Positions 44,881-54,601 of a stretch of 64,000 bases of DNA are shown in pieces. Position 1 is the first letter of the stretch. Every line of letters begins with the position of its first letter. Origin of the DNA: Blastomyces gilchristii SLH14081 (taxonomy: Eukaryota > Ascomycota > Eurotiomycetes > Onygenales > Ajellomycetaceae); the NCBI RefSeq assembly GCF_000003855.2, contig NW_003101668.1, positions 1,590,031 to 1,654,030 of the forward strand, read 5' to 3'. The notes below the pieces were generated by a model that had not been told where the DNA came from, searched no databases, and saw nothing but the letters and a program-made list of their open reading frames with translations. The translations under genes were made by a program, and so were the position numbers.

Positions 44881-45973
44881 CATCTTTTCTTGTAATTTGA
44901 AACCACTCTTTCTTTCTTAATTATTTATCATCAATTCTATAATCAATTTTTAATTAATTGTAGAACAATTCTTGTCTCTTATCATAATCTTCATACATGA
45001 AGAAGACTTTACTAATTTTATTAATAATTACAATTCTTCTTCTAATACTGAGATTATTCTTATGTATACAGAAAACTTGATCTTACTAAGTACATCACTT
45101 AATCTTATTACATAATTATAACTCTGATCTCACACAATACAGTAATAATCAGTTGATAATTAACTTTCAATCTTTTAATTACTTACTTATTTATTCACTT
45201 AATCTATTAATTAATTAAATTTTTCATTCTTTAATTAAAAAAGCTATGAAATAGTAGATAACAGCTCTAGCTCAGATAGTAAGTAAAATATTATAAAAAA
45301 GACAGAAAATCTGATAATTTTTAATGAAAAAAATAAAGAAGCTGATTTATATTATTTTATAGTTAAGTTATCAGCTATATCTTCAAGTAGTAATAGTAGA
45401 AGATCTTACTCTCTCAGAATATAAAATAGTAATTAATTAAATATTACTTAAGAATTGATTTTCAAAGTATATATAGCTAATTTATAATTAATTAGATAAA
45501 TAAGTAAATTTATATAGAATATGAAAAGATATTTTACAGAATTTCAGAATATATTAAGATAAAGATATTTAATAATTAATTTTAAATTGATTTCAGATTA
45601 ATTTTAAATTGATTATTAATTAATTATAGTATTAATTCTTATTAATAAATAATCTTTATTATTATATTAATATACATGAGAGAATCTGAGTACTGAAGTA
45701 GTAAAGAGACTGTGTTAAGTAGAAAGTGATTAATAAAACTGTTAATAAGTATTTATAAATTAATTATTAACTGATTTTTATATAATTATTCTTAACTGAT
45801 TAATAAATACTTTAAAGTTTCATAATAATATCACAGTGAACCTGTTCACTCTGAGAGAAAAGAATAAGATAATATTATTAAAGTTGTCTTAATACAAAGA
45901 TAATAGTGAGATAGAAAATTATACTTTAAAAGTTAATTAATTGATTCTGAATTAATTACTAACTGATTATCAG
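44881..45973. other. AT-rich RIP-degraded sequence, element not identified
   Basis: Very AT-rich, CpG-free DNA with no open frame of note, between the border repeat and the first gypsy LTR. It contains the mutated copy of the border repeat (about 45,066-45,145). It is probably a decayed transposon, but no family motif is readable. Confidence 0.6.
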
Positions 45974-46241
45974 TGTAGCGGGCTGCGCCTGATTAATTAT
46001 ACAGACTATTTTATTACATCTTATAGATTTCTACTGTTTTAATTCTCAGTTACTGATTCTCAGTTGAAAATCTACAGAATTTCTATTCTTTCACTCTGAA
46101 CCTTTACTATGTACATGTATAAATATTCACTCTAATCACTGATTCTCATACTTTCTCTTTCTTTTCTTCTCTAACATTTTTCACTTTGTTATATAAGATC
46201 TATAAATACAATACTAATCTATTCAGTATAGATCTCTTATA
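45974..46241 (+). repeat. LTR of gypsy copy 1 (268 bp)
   Basis: It begins TGTAGCGGGCTGCGCC and ends TCTCTTATA, like the 365-bp LTRs downstream, but lacks about 97 bp containing the tandem 55-bp units. A TATAAATA box is at 46119-46126. Confidence 0.85.
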
Positions 46242-47066
46242 TTTGAAAAACATTTATTATCTTCTTATTAGAAATAATTATTTATGTTTCATTGTCTTCT
46301 TATTAGAAATGATTACTCACTGAGATATCTGAATATGTAACAATGTATAAGAAATAGAGAAACAGTTTTAATCAGTTAAGTAAACACTGAGTCTTCAGAT
46401 AGAAGCTTGCTTATCAGTTACTCTGACTCTGTAACAAGATCTTACAAAGAGAATAAGATCTTATAAAGAGAATATCAGTGAAAGATCTGAAAGTTCTGAC
46501 ACTACAGATGTATAAGATATTCATATAATTACACTTCTTCAGACTTCACAGATATTACATATTCAATGAACAACATGTCTAATAATAATATAAGAGAACT
46601 CTTAAACATGAGTATAGACACAGTGTCACAGTAACTCTGAGCAATGTTGAAATTATAATAATAATAAATAGCTGATGTACATGCAACTTAACAGCATCAA
46701 TATAAAGAGATTTAACAATTATTTCAATAAGAAACCTCTGTACAGACAATTTCAACATCTACAGAATTAAATACAAAAGTACTGAAAGAATACTTAGATA
46801 CTCTCATATATTTTAATACTTTCAACCTCACTCTCTACTCATTATAAAGGATGGAAATGCTCATGAAACTGAGTATAGATGAAGATGTTATTGATTTACT
46901 AATCAATCAAGATTGATATATCAATGAATAATTAAAGAATTGTATAAAATAGAAGTTTTATTCATGAATGAAAGCATGTGAATCAGTGTTGTGAACATCT
47001 GACAATATTATCAAACATCTTGATATTCTGTTCTGAGATACTGTCATGCAACAGAAAGCATTCAGA
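45974..47066 (+). mobile_element. Truncated Ty3/gypsy element (copy 1): LTR plus 5' internal region
   Basis: It starts with an LTR related to those of the complete element and continues collinearly with that element's leader and gag start (compare 46,242-47,066 with 47,782-48,560). Similarity then ends abruptly where unmutated DNA begins at about 47,070. It is saturated with RIP-like transitions and stops, and no pol region or 3' LTR is present. Confidence 0.85.
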
Positions 47067-47069
47067 AAG

Positions 47070-47416
47070 TCAAAGTTAACCGCTTCACCACGAACTCACT
47101 CGATTTTTCGAATAAGAACCCGCCGATAGATCCATTGAAAAGCCCTCGATTATACAAGCATTTTGACCCCATCGCCGACTGCATACCCCGTGTGGTGGTG
47201 GAGTTATCCAGCCAAACATGAACCAGATGTTGTTTGAAACTCCTGTGTGGGATTATCCCCCATTCTCCCCTACCACACCACAACCCCGGGCCAAATTGCC
47301 ATATAAATTGTAAGGTGAAGAGACCTAGCCATATGCATCAATCTTCTTGATTTTGGAAGATTCCTGATCTGTAATTGTGGAGATATCTGAGAAGTGATCT
47401 CCATGAAAACCCTGTT
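47070..47416. other. Non-RIPed, CpG-containing island between two gypsy copies
   Basis: About 350 bp of normal composition between heavily mutated DNA on the left and the 5' LTR on the right; the right end (47412-47416, CTGTT) is the target duplication of the complete gypsy element. It has CpGs and GC-rich words such as CCCCGGGCC. No convincing gene is seen. It may be the surviving single-copy target or part of another element. Confidence 0.65.
47412..47416. repeat. Left target-site duplication CTGTT
   Basis: The five bases directly before the 5' LTR are CTGTT. The same five bases follow the 3' LTR at 53239-53243. A 5-bp duplication is typical for Ty3/gypsy integrases. Confidence 0.9.
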
Positions 47417-47488
47417 TGTGGCGGGCTGCGCCCGATCAATCATATAGACTATTCCGTTACACTCCACAGATTCCAGCCGCTCCATTCT

Positions 47489-47598
47489 CGAACGCGTACG
47501 CTCCGATTCTCGGCCATTCTCGATCGCCGATCCTCGGCCGCCACGAACGCGTACGCTCCGATTCTCGGCCATTCTCGATCGCCGATCCTCGGCCACCA
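47489..47598 (+). repeat. Tandem 55-bp units within the 5' LTR
   Basis: Two nearly identical 55-bp units, each starting CGAACGCGTACGCTCCGATT and containing ATTCTCGGCC and GATCGCCGATCCTCGGCC. They are followed by a short third remnant. The RIPed 3' LTR has the same duplication, whereas the copy-1 LTR lacks it. Confidence 0.9.
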
Positions 47599-47656
47599 TG
47601 AACATGTATAGATTCTTCCGCCCCGAAGCTCCACTGTGTATGCCATCACATACATG

Positions 47657-47664
47657 TATAAATA
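47657..47664 (+). promoter_or_regulatory. TATA box of the LTR promoter
   Basis: TATAAATA is conserved at the same relative place in all three LTRs (46119-46126, 47657-47664, 53114-53121), despite heavy mutation around it. It is likely the core promoter of the retrotransposon (inference from conservation). Confidence 0.65.
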
Positions 47665-48087
47665 TTCACTTCAATCACTGATTCTCACATTTTCTCTTTC
47701 TTTTTCTTCTCTAACATTTTTCTCTTTGTTATATAAGATCTATTAATATTATACTCATCTATTCAGTGTAGATCTCTTATACTAGAAAAATGTTCATTGT
47801 CTTCTTATTAGAAATGATTATTCACACATTATCTTCTCATTAGAAATAATTATTCATTGAGAGATATCTGAACATGTAACAATGTGTAAAGAAAGAGAAA
47901 CAATCAGTTAAAGTGAATACTGAGTTCTTAGATAGAAGCTTGCTTATCAGTCACTCTGACTCTGTAATAAGATTTTATAAGAGAATATCAGTGAAAGACC
48001 TGAGAGTTCTGATACTTAGATATATAAGAATACAATTGCACTTCTTCAGATTTCACAGATATCACACATTCAACAAACAATATAATC

Positions 48088-49230
48088 ATGTCTAATGATA
48101 ATATGAGAGAACTCTCAAGTGTGAGTATAGAAGTGATATCACAGTGACTCTGAGCAATGTTGAAATTATAACAGTAATAGATAGCAGACATGCATATAAC
48201 TCAATAACTTTAATATAAAGAGATTTAATGATTAACTTATGTAATTTCAACATCTATAGAATTAAATACAAAAGTGTTAAAAAGAATACTTAGATACTTC
48301 TGTATATTTTAATACTTTCAATCTCACTCTCTACTTATTATGAAGAATGGAAATGCTTATAAAACTGAGTGTAGATGAAAATGTCATCAGTTTATTAATT
48401 AATCAAGATTGATATATCAATGAATGATTGAAGAATTACATGAAACAGAAATTCTACTCATGAATGAAAGCATGTGAATCAGTGTTGCAAATGTCTGACA
48501 ATATTATCAAACATCTTAACATTCTGTTTCAAGACACTGTTATATAGTAGAAAGTATTAGATTAATTACAGAGAATCTGACAGAGAAACATTTCTCTTAC
48601 AACATTTATCCCTGACTTCAATATCAAGATCTTAGAAGCAGGTGATCAATCTTGAGAGAATTAAATGAAGATTAACATGCTTAAGAAGACATTAACTTTT
48701 GAACTCTTACAGATTCTTATAAGTATAAATGAAGACTTCACTTATGAACATTTCTGCACACAGCTTCAGACATTGAATGACTATCTTATCAAGCTCAAGA
48801 GTATACAGAACAGTGGTAGAAGATATTACATCTCAGTTACTTATACATCTGTGCTGAAGAATAACAATGATGCAGATGCTATGAATTGAGTAGACTCAAA
48901 TGTCTATATATAAGCAAGAGTCTCTGCTGTCTGAACAGGCTTCTGAGTTTCTGAGATCACTTCTGAAGAAGTCACTGATCAATATTAACAAGAAGTGTAT
49001 ATCAACTGTAACTGATCAGAGTACATTGCTTTTAACTGCTGATTAGTCTATATATCTTCTTGTTTAAAGAATGAATCAGTGTCTGTCTGTGTCAACTATA
49101 TTATATTAGAGAAGAATTCAGAAGATAACTACAAGAATGCTCTGATGAAACAGAGAAAAGATTAGCTTCTGTTCAAATTTGTAAACAGAAGCTTGAAGAG
49201 ATCAGATGATAATAATTTGAAGAGAAAATG
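48088..49230 (+). pseudogene. gag region of the gypsy element, multiply stopped
   Basis: An ATG at 48088 begins a reading frame that collapses within about 20 codons. Longer open fragments such as 48665-48889 show the helical, Leu/Lys-rich character of a capsid protein. Many in-frame stops and possible frame changes prevent a continuous model. Confidence 0.6.
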
Positions 49231-49248
49231 ATAATAAATACAATTCTT

Positions 49249-52200
49249 ATATCTACTGTAATTAATAACATATATAATATGAAAGCTATAATAGACAGTG
49301 ATCTATGTTACTATGTAATGATAAAATCTTCAGTTATAAGATATTATAATCTTCAGTGTATTCTCTTATTAAAACTCTGATTTCTTGCAGAATTTGATGA
49401 TTCAAAAGATGTTTATACCTGTTATATAATGAAACTAAACATAGATATAAGAGAACATTAACATGAAGATGTTTATATATATAAGATTAATAATCTCAAT
49501 TATAATCTTATATTAGAACTTGCCTAGCTATCTGAACAAGATATCTTGTTAAATGCTTAAAACAGAAGCTTGATATTCTCTAACAATGATACAATTCACA
49601 AAGATGATATTCACAAGACTATGAATCTTACACAGATCTCTGTCAACACTTATAAAATACTCTGAAAAAGAGGTTATTATTAAAATCACTGACAGAGTTG
49701 CTGATAAGATTATTAACAGCAGAATCATGTATCAATCTATTCTGTCAGTCTGACTGATATTAAAAAGACTCTAGAAAAGTTATTCTGTATTATAATAATA
49801 GATTCTTGTATGAAACTCTCTCAATAATATCATAAATATCTAGATGTCTTCTGATAAGATAATAATGCTACAGATCTACCTCTCTTATGAGGTTCAGAAG
49901 TGAATCACAGTATCAAGTTGAAAAAGAAGAACAGTAAGAACTCTGAATCATCATGAGACTCTCTTTATAACATGTTCTGAGATGAACTTCTTCTTCTTTG
50001 AAAGACACTTAATAATCTGTTGAATAAAGAGTTTATATGTATTAGTAACTCTTTCACTGCAGCCTCTATTCTCTTTGCAAAGAAATCAGATGAAGAACTC
50101 TGATTCTGTGTGAATTATCAAGAATTGAACAGATTAATAAAGAAGAACTGTTATTCTTTATCTCTTATCAATGAAACTCTAGCTCGCATTGAACAAGCTT
50201 AATAGTTTATAAAGTTAGATATCATTACTGTGTTTTATAAGATTCATATCACTGAAGAAGATGAATAACTTACAGTGTTTCAAACATAATATAATCTCTT
50301 TGAATGAGTAGTTACACTCTTTGAACTGATTAATGCTCTTAGTACATTTCAGAAGTATATTAACTGAGCACTCTGAGACTTTCTTGATGAATTTGTATCT
50401 GTTTATCTAGATAACATCCTCATCTTCACTGATGAATTCAGAAAGAAATATCAAGAGTATGTACAAAGAGTATTACAATAACTATAAGAAGCAGAACTAT
50501 CAATTGATATTGATAAGAATGATTTTGAAGATAAGAGTATTAAATATCTAGATTTTATTATAGAAGCTGGCAAGAAAATTCAAATGAATTCTGAGAAAGT
50601 CTCTATCATTCTTGAATGAGAAGCTCTGTATACTGTGAAAGATGTATAAAGCTTCATTGAATTTACTAACTTCTATCAGTGATTTATATGAAACTTCTCA
50701 GATATTATAAGATTACTTACAGAACTTATTAAGAAGAACTCAGTATTTCAGTAATCAGTGAATACTGAAGCTGTATTTACACAGATGAAGAAGATATTCA
50801 TTAATATCTCTCTACTAATAATATTTAATTCTAATCATGAAATAGTTGTTGAAGCTGATTTCTCTGACTATATAATAGAAGAAGTGATATTGTAATATGA
50901 TAATAAAGATATTCTACAATCATATATCTTCATGTCTAAGAAACTGAGTTCTGTTGAATACAATTATGAGATCTATGATAAGAAACTTCTCATCATTGTA
51001 TACTATCTAGAAGAATGAGACTCTGAACTCTGAAGCATCTTCAAATTTAAGATAATCACAGATTATAAGAATCTCAAGTACTTTATAATTATCTGTAAAC
51101 TCACTGAATAATAGATACAATGATCTGAATTTCTAAGCTGCTTTCATTTTACAATGCACTACTGCTCTGATAATCAGAACTCAATAGTAGATACTCTCTC
51201 ACAATGAGAATAAGATATATCATCTGATGTGACAGACACATACTGAATGAACTGAGAATATCAGCTCTTAGATTCAAAGATATTAATTGATCAAGATAGA
51301 ACAACTCATGACACTATACACACTTCTCTGATTAGAATACTCTCTCTTCAAACTATTACTAATACTGATATCTTGACTTCTTCTGAATCTATACTGAATG
51401 AATTATGACATGCAACAGCTCAAACTGATGAACTTTTTCAAGTGCTTATTAAAGCAGTATATCAAGAAGCACTCTGATTCTTCTCAGAACTACATATAAG
51501 AACTGACATCTCAGAATACTTAATCAATGATAATAACACTCTGCAGTTCTGTAAATAATGTTGAGTTCTCTACTCTGAACTCTTATACACTCAGATAATG
51601 CAAGAGATGTATGATTTATATATAATCAGTCACTTAGATCATGAACAATTATATTGAATAATCTCTCAAGAGTGTCACTAATCTGAGATATTAAACAGTA
51701 TCAGATATTTCATTTGAAACTGCAATTATTATTCTTTCATTATCTTATAAAATAACTATAGAAAAGATCTACTGAAATCACTTAATATCTCTGATAGAAT
51801 CTGATGAGATGTGATAATTAACTTTACTATTGATCTCTCTGAGAGTAAAGAGTTATAGAAACATTCTGATCATCATGAACTGATTAAAGCAAGAGTGTAA
51901 TATTGAAATCTTGTAATAAGATGAATACTAAACAAGTTACTGAAGCTTTTCTACAGAGTCTGTTCTATCAGATGTATAAATTACTGAGATTCATAGTATC
52001 AGATCAGAGCTGTCAATTTATAAGCACTCTCTGAACAAGAATCTGTCAAGTTCTCAAGATTACACACTGTCTGTCAACTGTCTATCATCTCAAGACTGAT
52101 GATGTGTCAGAACAGATAATTCAGACTGTAAAGAATTATCTTCACAAGTTCTGTAATTACTTATAAGATAATTGATATAATCTGCTTCTACATGCAGAGA

Positions 52201-52860
52201 TCACTATCAATAAATAAGATGCTATTTTAACAGATATAAGCTCATTCTTTCTTATACACAGTTATTACATGAAAGTGTTAAATCTTCTAGAGATTACACA
52301 GTTCACACTGAATCTCTGCAGTCTGATTCAGATCACTGATAATATAGTAATAAAGCTCTGAGATACTCATAACTGAGCAGAGATCTTAATAACAACTGTA
52401 AAACAAGACTAAGAGAATCAAATCATATTCACTAAGACTCTGTCAAATAATATAAGATAGAAGACTTGATGTGATTAAATCTTAAGAATATACAGATCAT
52501 ACATTCATCTTGTACACTGAATTATCACTATATTAAGTATAAAGTGATAGAAGTTCTAGATAGTCATAACTATTATCTTAACACATTATCAGAGATTTAT
52601 AATGTCTTTCATACAAGCTTGCTTTATCATATCATCACTGATCTGTTCTCTTCTCAACTGACATTCAACTGACAGCTGCCAGACATCATAGAAGAAGATA
52701 ATAAGCTTGAGTGAGAGATTGAGAATATTCTTGATAAGAGATCTCATGATCACAGCTAACAATATCTTGTGAAATAAGTCAGCTATGATTAACTGATCTG
52801 AACTCTGAGTTTCATATTATCTGAAACAGCAGTTCTTGATCAATGAGAACTGCTTCTGAA
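49249..52860 (+). pseudogene. pol region of the gypsy element: PR, RT, RNase H, INT, chromodomain
   Basis: Readable domains, all containing stops: aspartic protease around 49,265-49,560 (AIIDSD at the active-site position); reverse transcriptase around 50,130-50,720 (KLDI motif, TFQKYIN, and VYLDNILIF at the catalytic YxDD position, with the second Asp changed to Asn); RNase H around 50,820-51,200; zinc-binding and core integrase around 51,600-52,400; and a C-terminal chromodomain around 52,700-52,850 (EIENILDKR, QYLVK). The domain order and chromodomain place it with chromoviruses. Stops fall where TGG or CGA/CAA codons would be expected, as RIP predicts. Confidence 0.85.
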
Positions 52861-52873
52861 AAAAGAGAGCTAA

Positions 52874-53238
52874 TGTGACAGACTGTGTCTGATCAATTAT
52901 ATAGACTATTCTGTTACACTTCACAGATTTCAACTGCTTTATTCTCAAACATGTACACTCTGATTCTCAGTCATTCTCAATCATCAATTCTCAGCTGCTA
53001 TGAACACATACACTCTGATTCTCAGTCATTCTCAATTGCCAATTCTCAGTCATTATGAACATGTATAGATTCTTCCGCTCTAAAGCTTCATCACATACAT
53101 CACCACATACGCGTATAAATATTCACTTTAATCACTGATTCTCGCACTTTCTCTTTCTTTTCCTTCTCTAATGTTTTTCTCTTTGTTATATAAGACCTAT
53201 CAATATTATACTGATCTATTCGGTGTAGGTCTCTTACA
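52874..53238 (+). repeat. 3' LTR of the complete gypsy element (365 bp)
   Basis: Exactly the same length as the 5' LTR and collinear with it over its whole length. It begins TGTGACAGACTGTGTCTGAT and ends TCTCTTACA. Almost every CpG of the 5' LTR is TpG or CpA here. TATAAATA is at 53114-53121. Confidence 0.93.
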
Positions 53239-53243
53239 CTGTT
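53239..53243. repeat. Right target-site duplication CTGTT
   Basis: Matches the CTGTT at 47412-47416, confirming that both LTRs belong to one insertion. Confidence 0.9.
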
Positions 53244-53256
53244 CATCTTTGATATT

Positions 53257-53529
53257 TCAAAACATTAACATCAAGTCTCATTCTTATACTGCTCTTCTCA
53301 GTCGGGCTCATTCTCAGCAGAAAAATACAAAAAGATATCTCAGTAATAATATTAAGTATATAATCAAGAAACACTTCTGAAGTGTAATCTTTATAAATAC
53401 TCTGTCTGTCTTCAGTGTATCGAGACATTAATATCAAGTCTCACTCTCATATCATTTCTCTCAATCTAGCTCATTCTCAGCAGAATAATACAAAAAGATA
53501 CCTCAGTAACAGTATTTAATACATAATCA
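53257..53529 (+). repeat. Direct repeat pair (about 110 bp each) right of the gypsy element
   Basis: 53257-53367 and 53420-53529 are related copies (ACATTAACATCAAGTCTCAT against ACATTAATATCAAGTCTCAC; both contain CTCATTCTCAGCAGAA and ATACAAAAAGATA), offset by 163 bp. A few CpGs survive. It may be part of the LINE 5' region or an older repeat. Confidence 0.75.
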
Positions 53530-53998
53530 GTGAATAATGAGTCAACAGAACAAGTCAATAGTACATTAACAACTATAAATTCAGTATACTTTAAGATCTG
53601 ACTGAGTCTTTGATCTCTGCACAGTGAGATATATTAAATCTAGTTTTAATATCTTAATATTCAATAGATTCTGCAAGGGATTGAGAACAGCAATACTAGA
53701 TTTTTATTGAATTTGAGAATTAATTCTATATTAATATAATCATTGATAAAGTCTTCTATTGTAAGTTATAAATAACCAGTTTCTCTACATCTCACTGACA
53801 ATATTTATATTATTATATAGAAACAGACTTATATTCTCTATAATATTAAGACTCTGAAGAGAGAAAGCCTTGATAGAGAGTATACAGTAGTACATATCTT
53901 AGCAGTTTCTATCTCATTCTTCTGCAGCAGTTAATGCAAAAAAAAAGATCTTAAAAATAGTTTTTAACTTCTCTTGAAAAAGTAAGATGTTTTTCTCT
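53530..53998. other. AT-rich sequence, possible LINE 5' flank
   Basis: No open frame and no recognised motif. The inverted LINE copy leaves the window before this position, so I cannot tell whether this belongs to the LINE 5' UTR. Confidence 0.4.
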
Positions 53999-54601
53999 GA
54001 GTTTTATATAATATTCTTATAAAGAATTAAAAACAGAGTTGTTTTCTGTTATAATTTCATATTCTTTTAAGTAAGAATTACTTTTTCAGTAGCTAAAGAG
54101 CTTTTATTATTACTTAATTCTTTTTTACACTCTTTATTAACTGATTTGAGTTGCACACTTATTGTGTGAGAAGAATTGAATGATTTAGAATAAAATTGAA
54201 TAGTTTTAATCAATTTCTCTGCAAAAAATTAATTTATTTTTTATTAGTTTTTCTCTTAAAAACTGTTATATTATCTGATTTATTATCAATTGATATCATA
54301 CTTTTTCTCACTTTATCTCAAGAAAGAGATTGTAAAGATTTTATTAATTTATCTTAAAAATCAATTTTAGTTTATTAGATTCTCTTTAAAAATCTAATCT
54401 AGTTACTGAACTAGTATGAAAAAAATCAGATGTTTTATATACAAAAGTCTTTTATTCTTCTTTTGAAACAGTCTGACTAACTTTTCAATTGAAAACAGAC
54501 TTAAAAATCTCTTAATTAAAACAGTCTGATCAACTTTTTAAAAGAGTGTAATAAATATCTCAATTGAAACAGTCTGATCAACTTTTCAGTGAGTGAGAAC
54601 A

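Larger units (their letters stand above)
47417..47781 (+). repeat. 5' LTR of the complete gypsy element (365 bp)
   Basis: It begins TGTGGCGGGCTGCGCCCGAT. The first about 235 bp keep their CpGs, while the remainder is AT-shifted like the rest of the element. It contains two tandem 55-bp units (47489-47543 and 47544-47598) and a TATAAATA box at 47657-47664. Confidence 0.93.
47417..53238 (+). mobile_element. Complete Ty3/gypsy chromovirus retrotransposon, RIP-inactivated
   Basis: 5,822 bp bounded by two 365-bp LTRs beginning TGTG and ending in TCTCTTA(C/T)A, and flanked by CTGTT target duplications. The internal order is gag, protease, reverse transcriptase, RNase H, integrase and chromodomain, the pol order of Ty3/gypsy. 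All frames are interrupted by many TGA/TAA/TAG codons placed where Trp, Arg or Gln codons are expected, and CpG is almost absent internally. It cannot encode functional proteins in this state. The 5' half of the left LTR is, unusually, unmutated. Confidence 0.95.

Noticed and set aside
47062..47605. Open frames in the unmutated island and the adjoining LTR half
   Set aside because: They are open mainly because this part escaped RIP and contains tandem 55-bp units. No domain or start context supports a protein.
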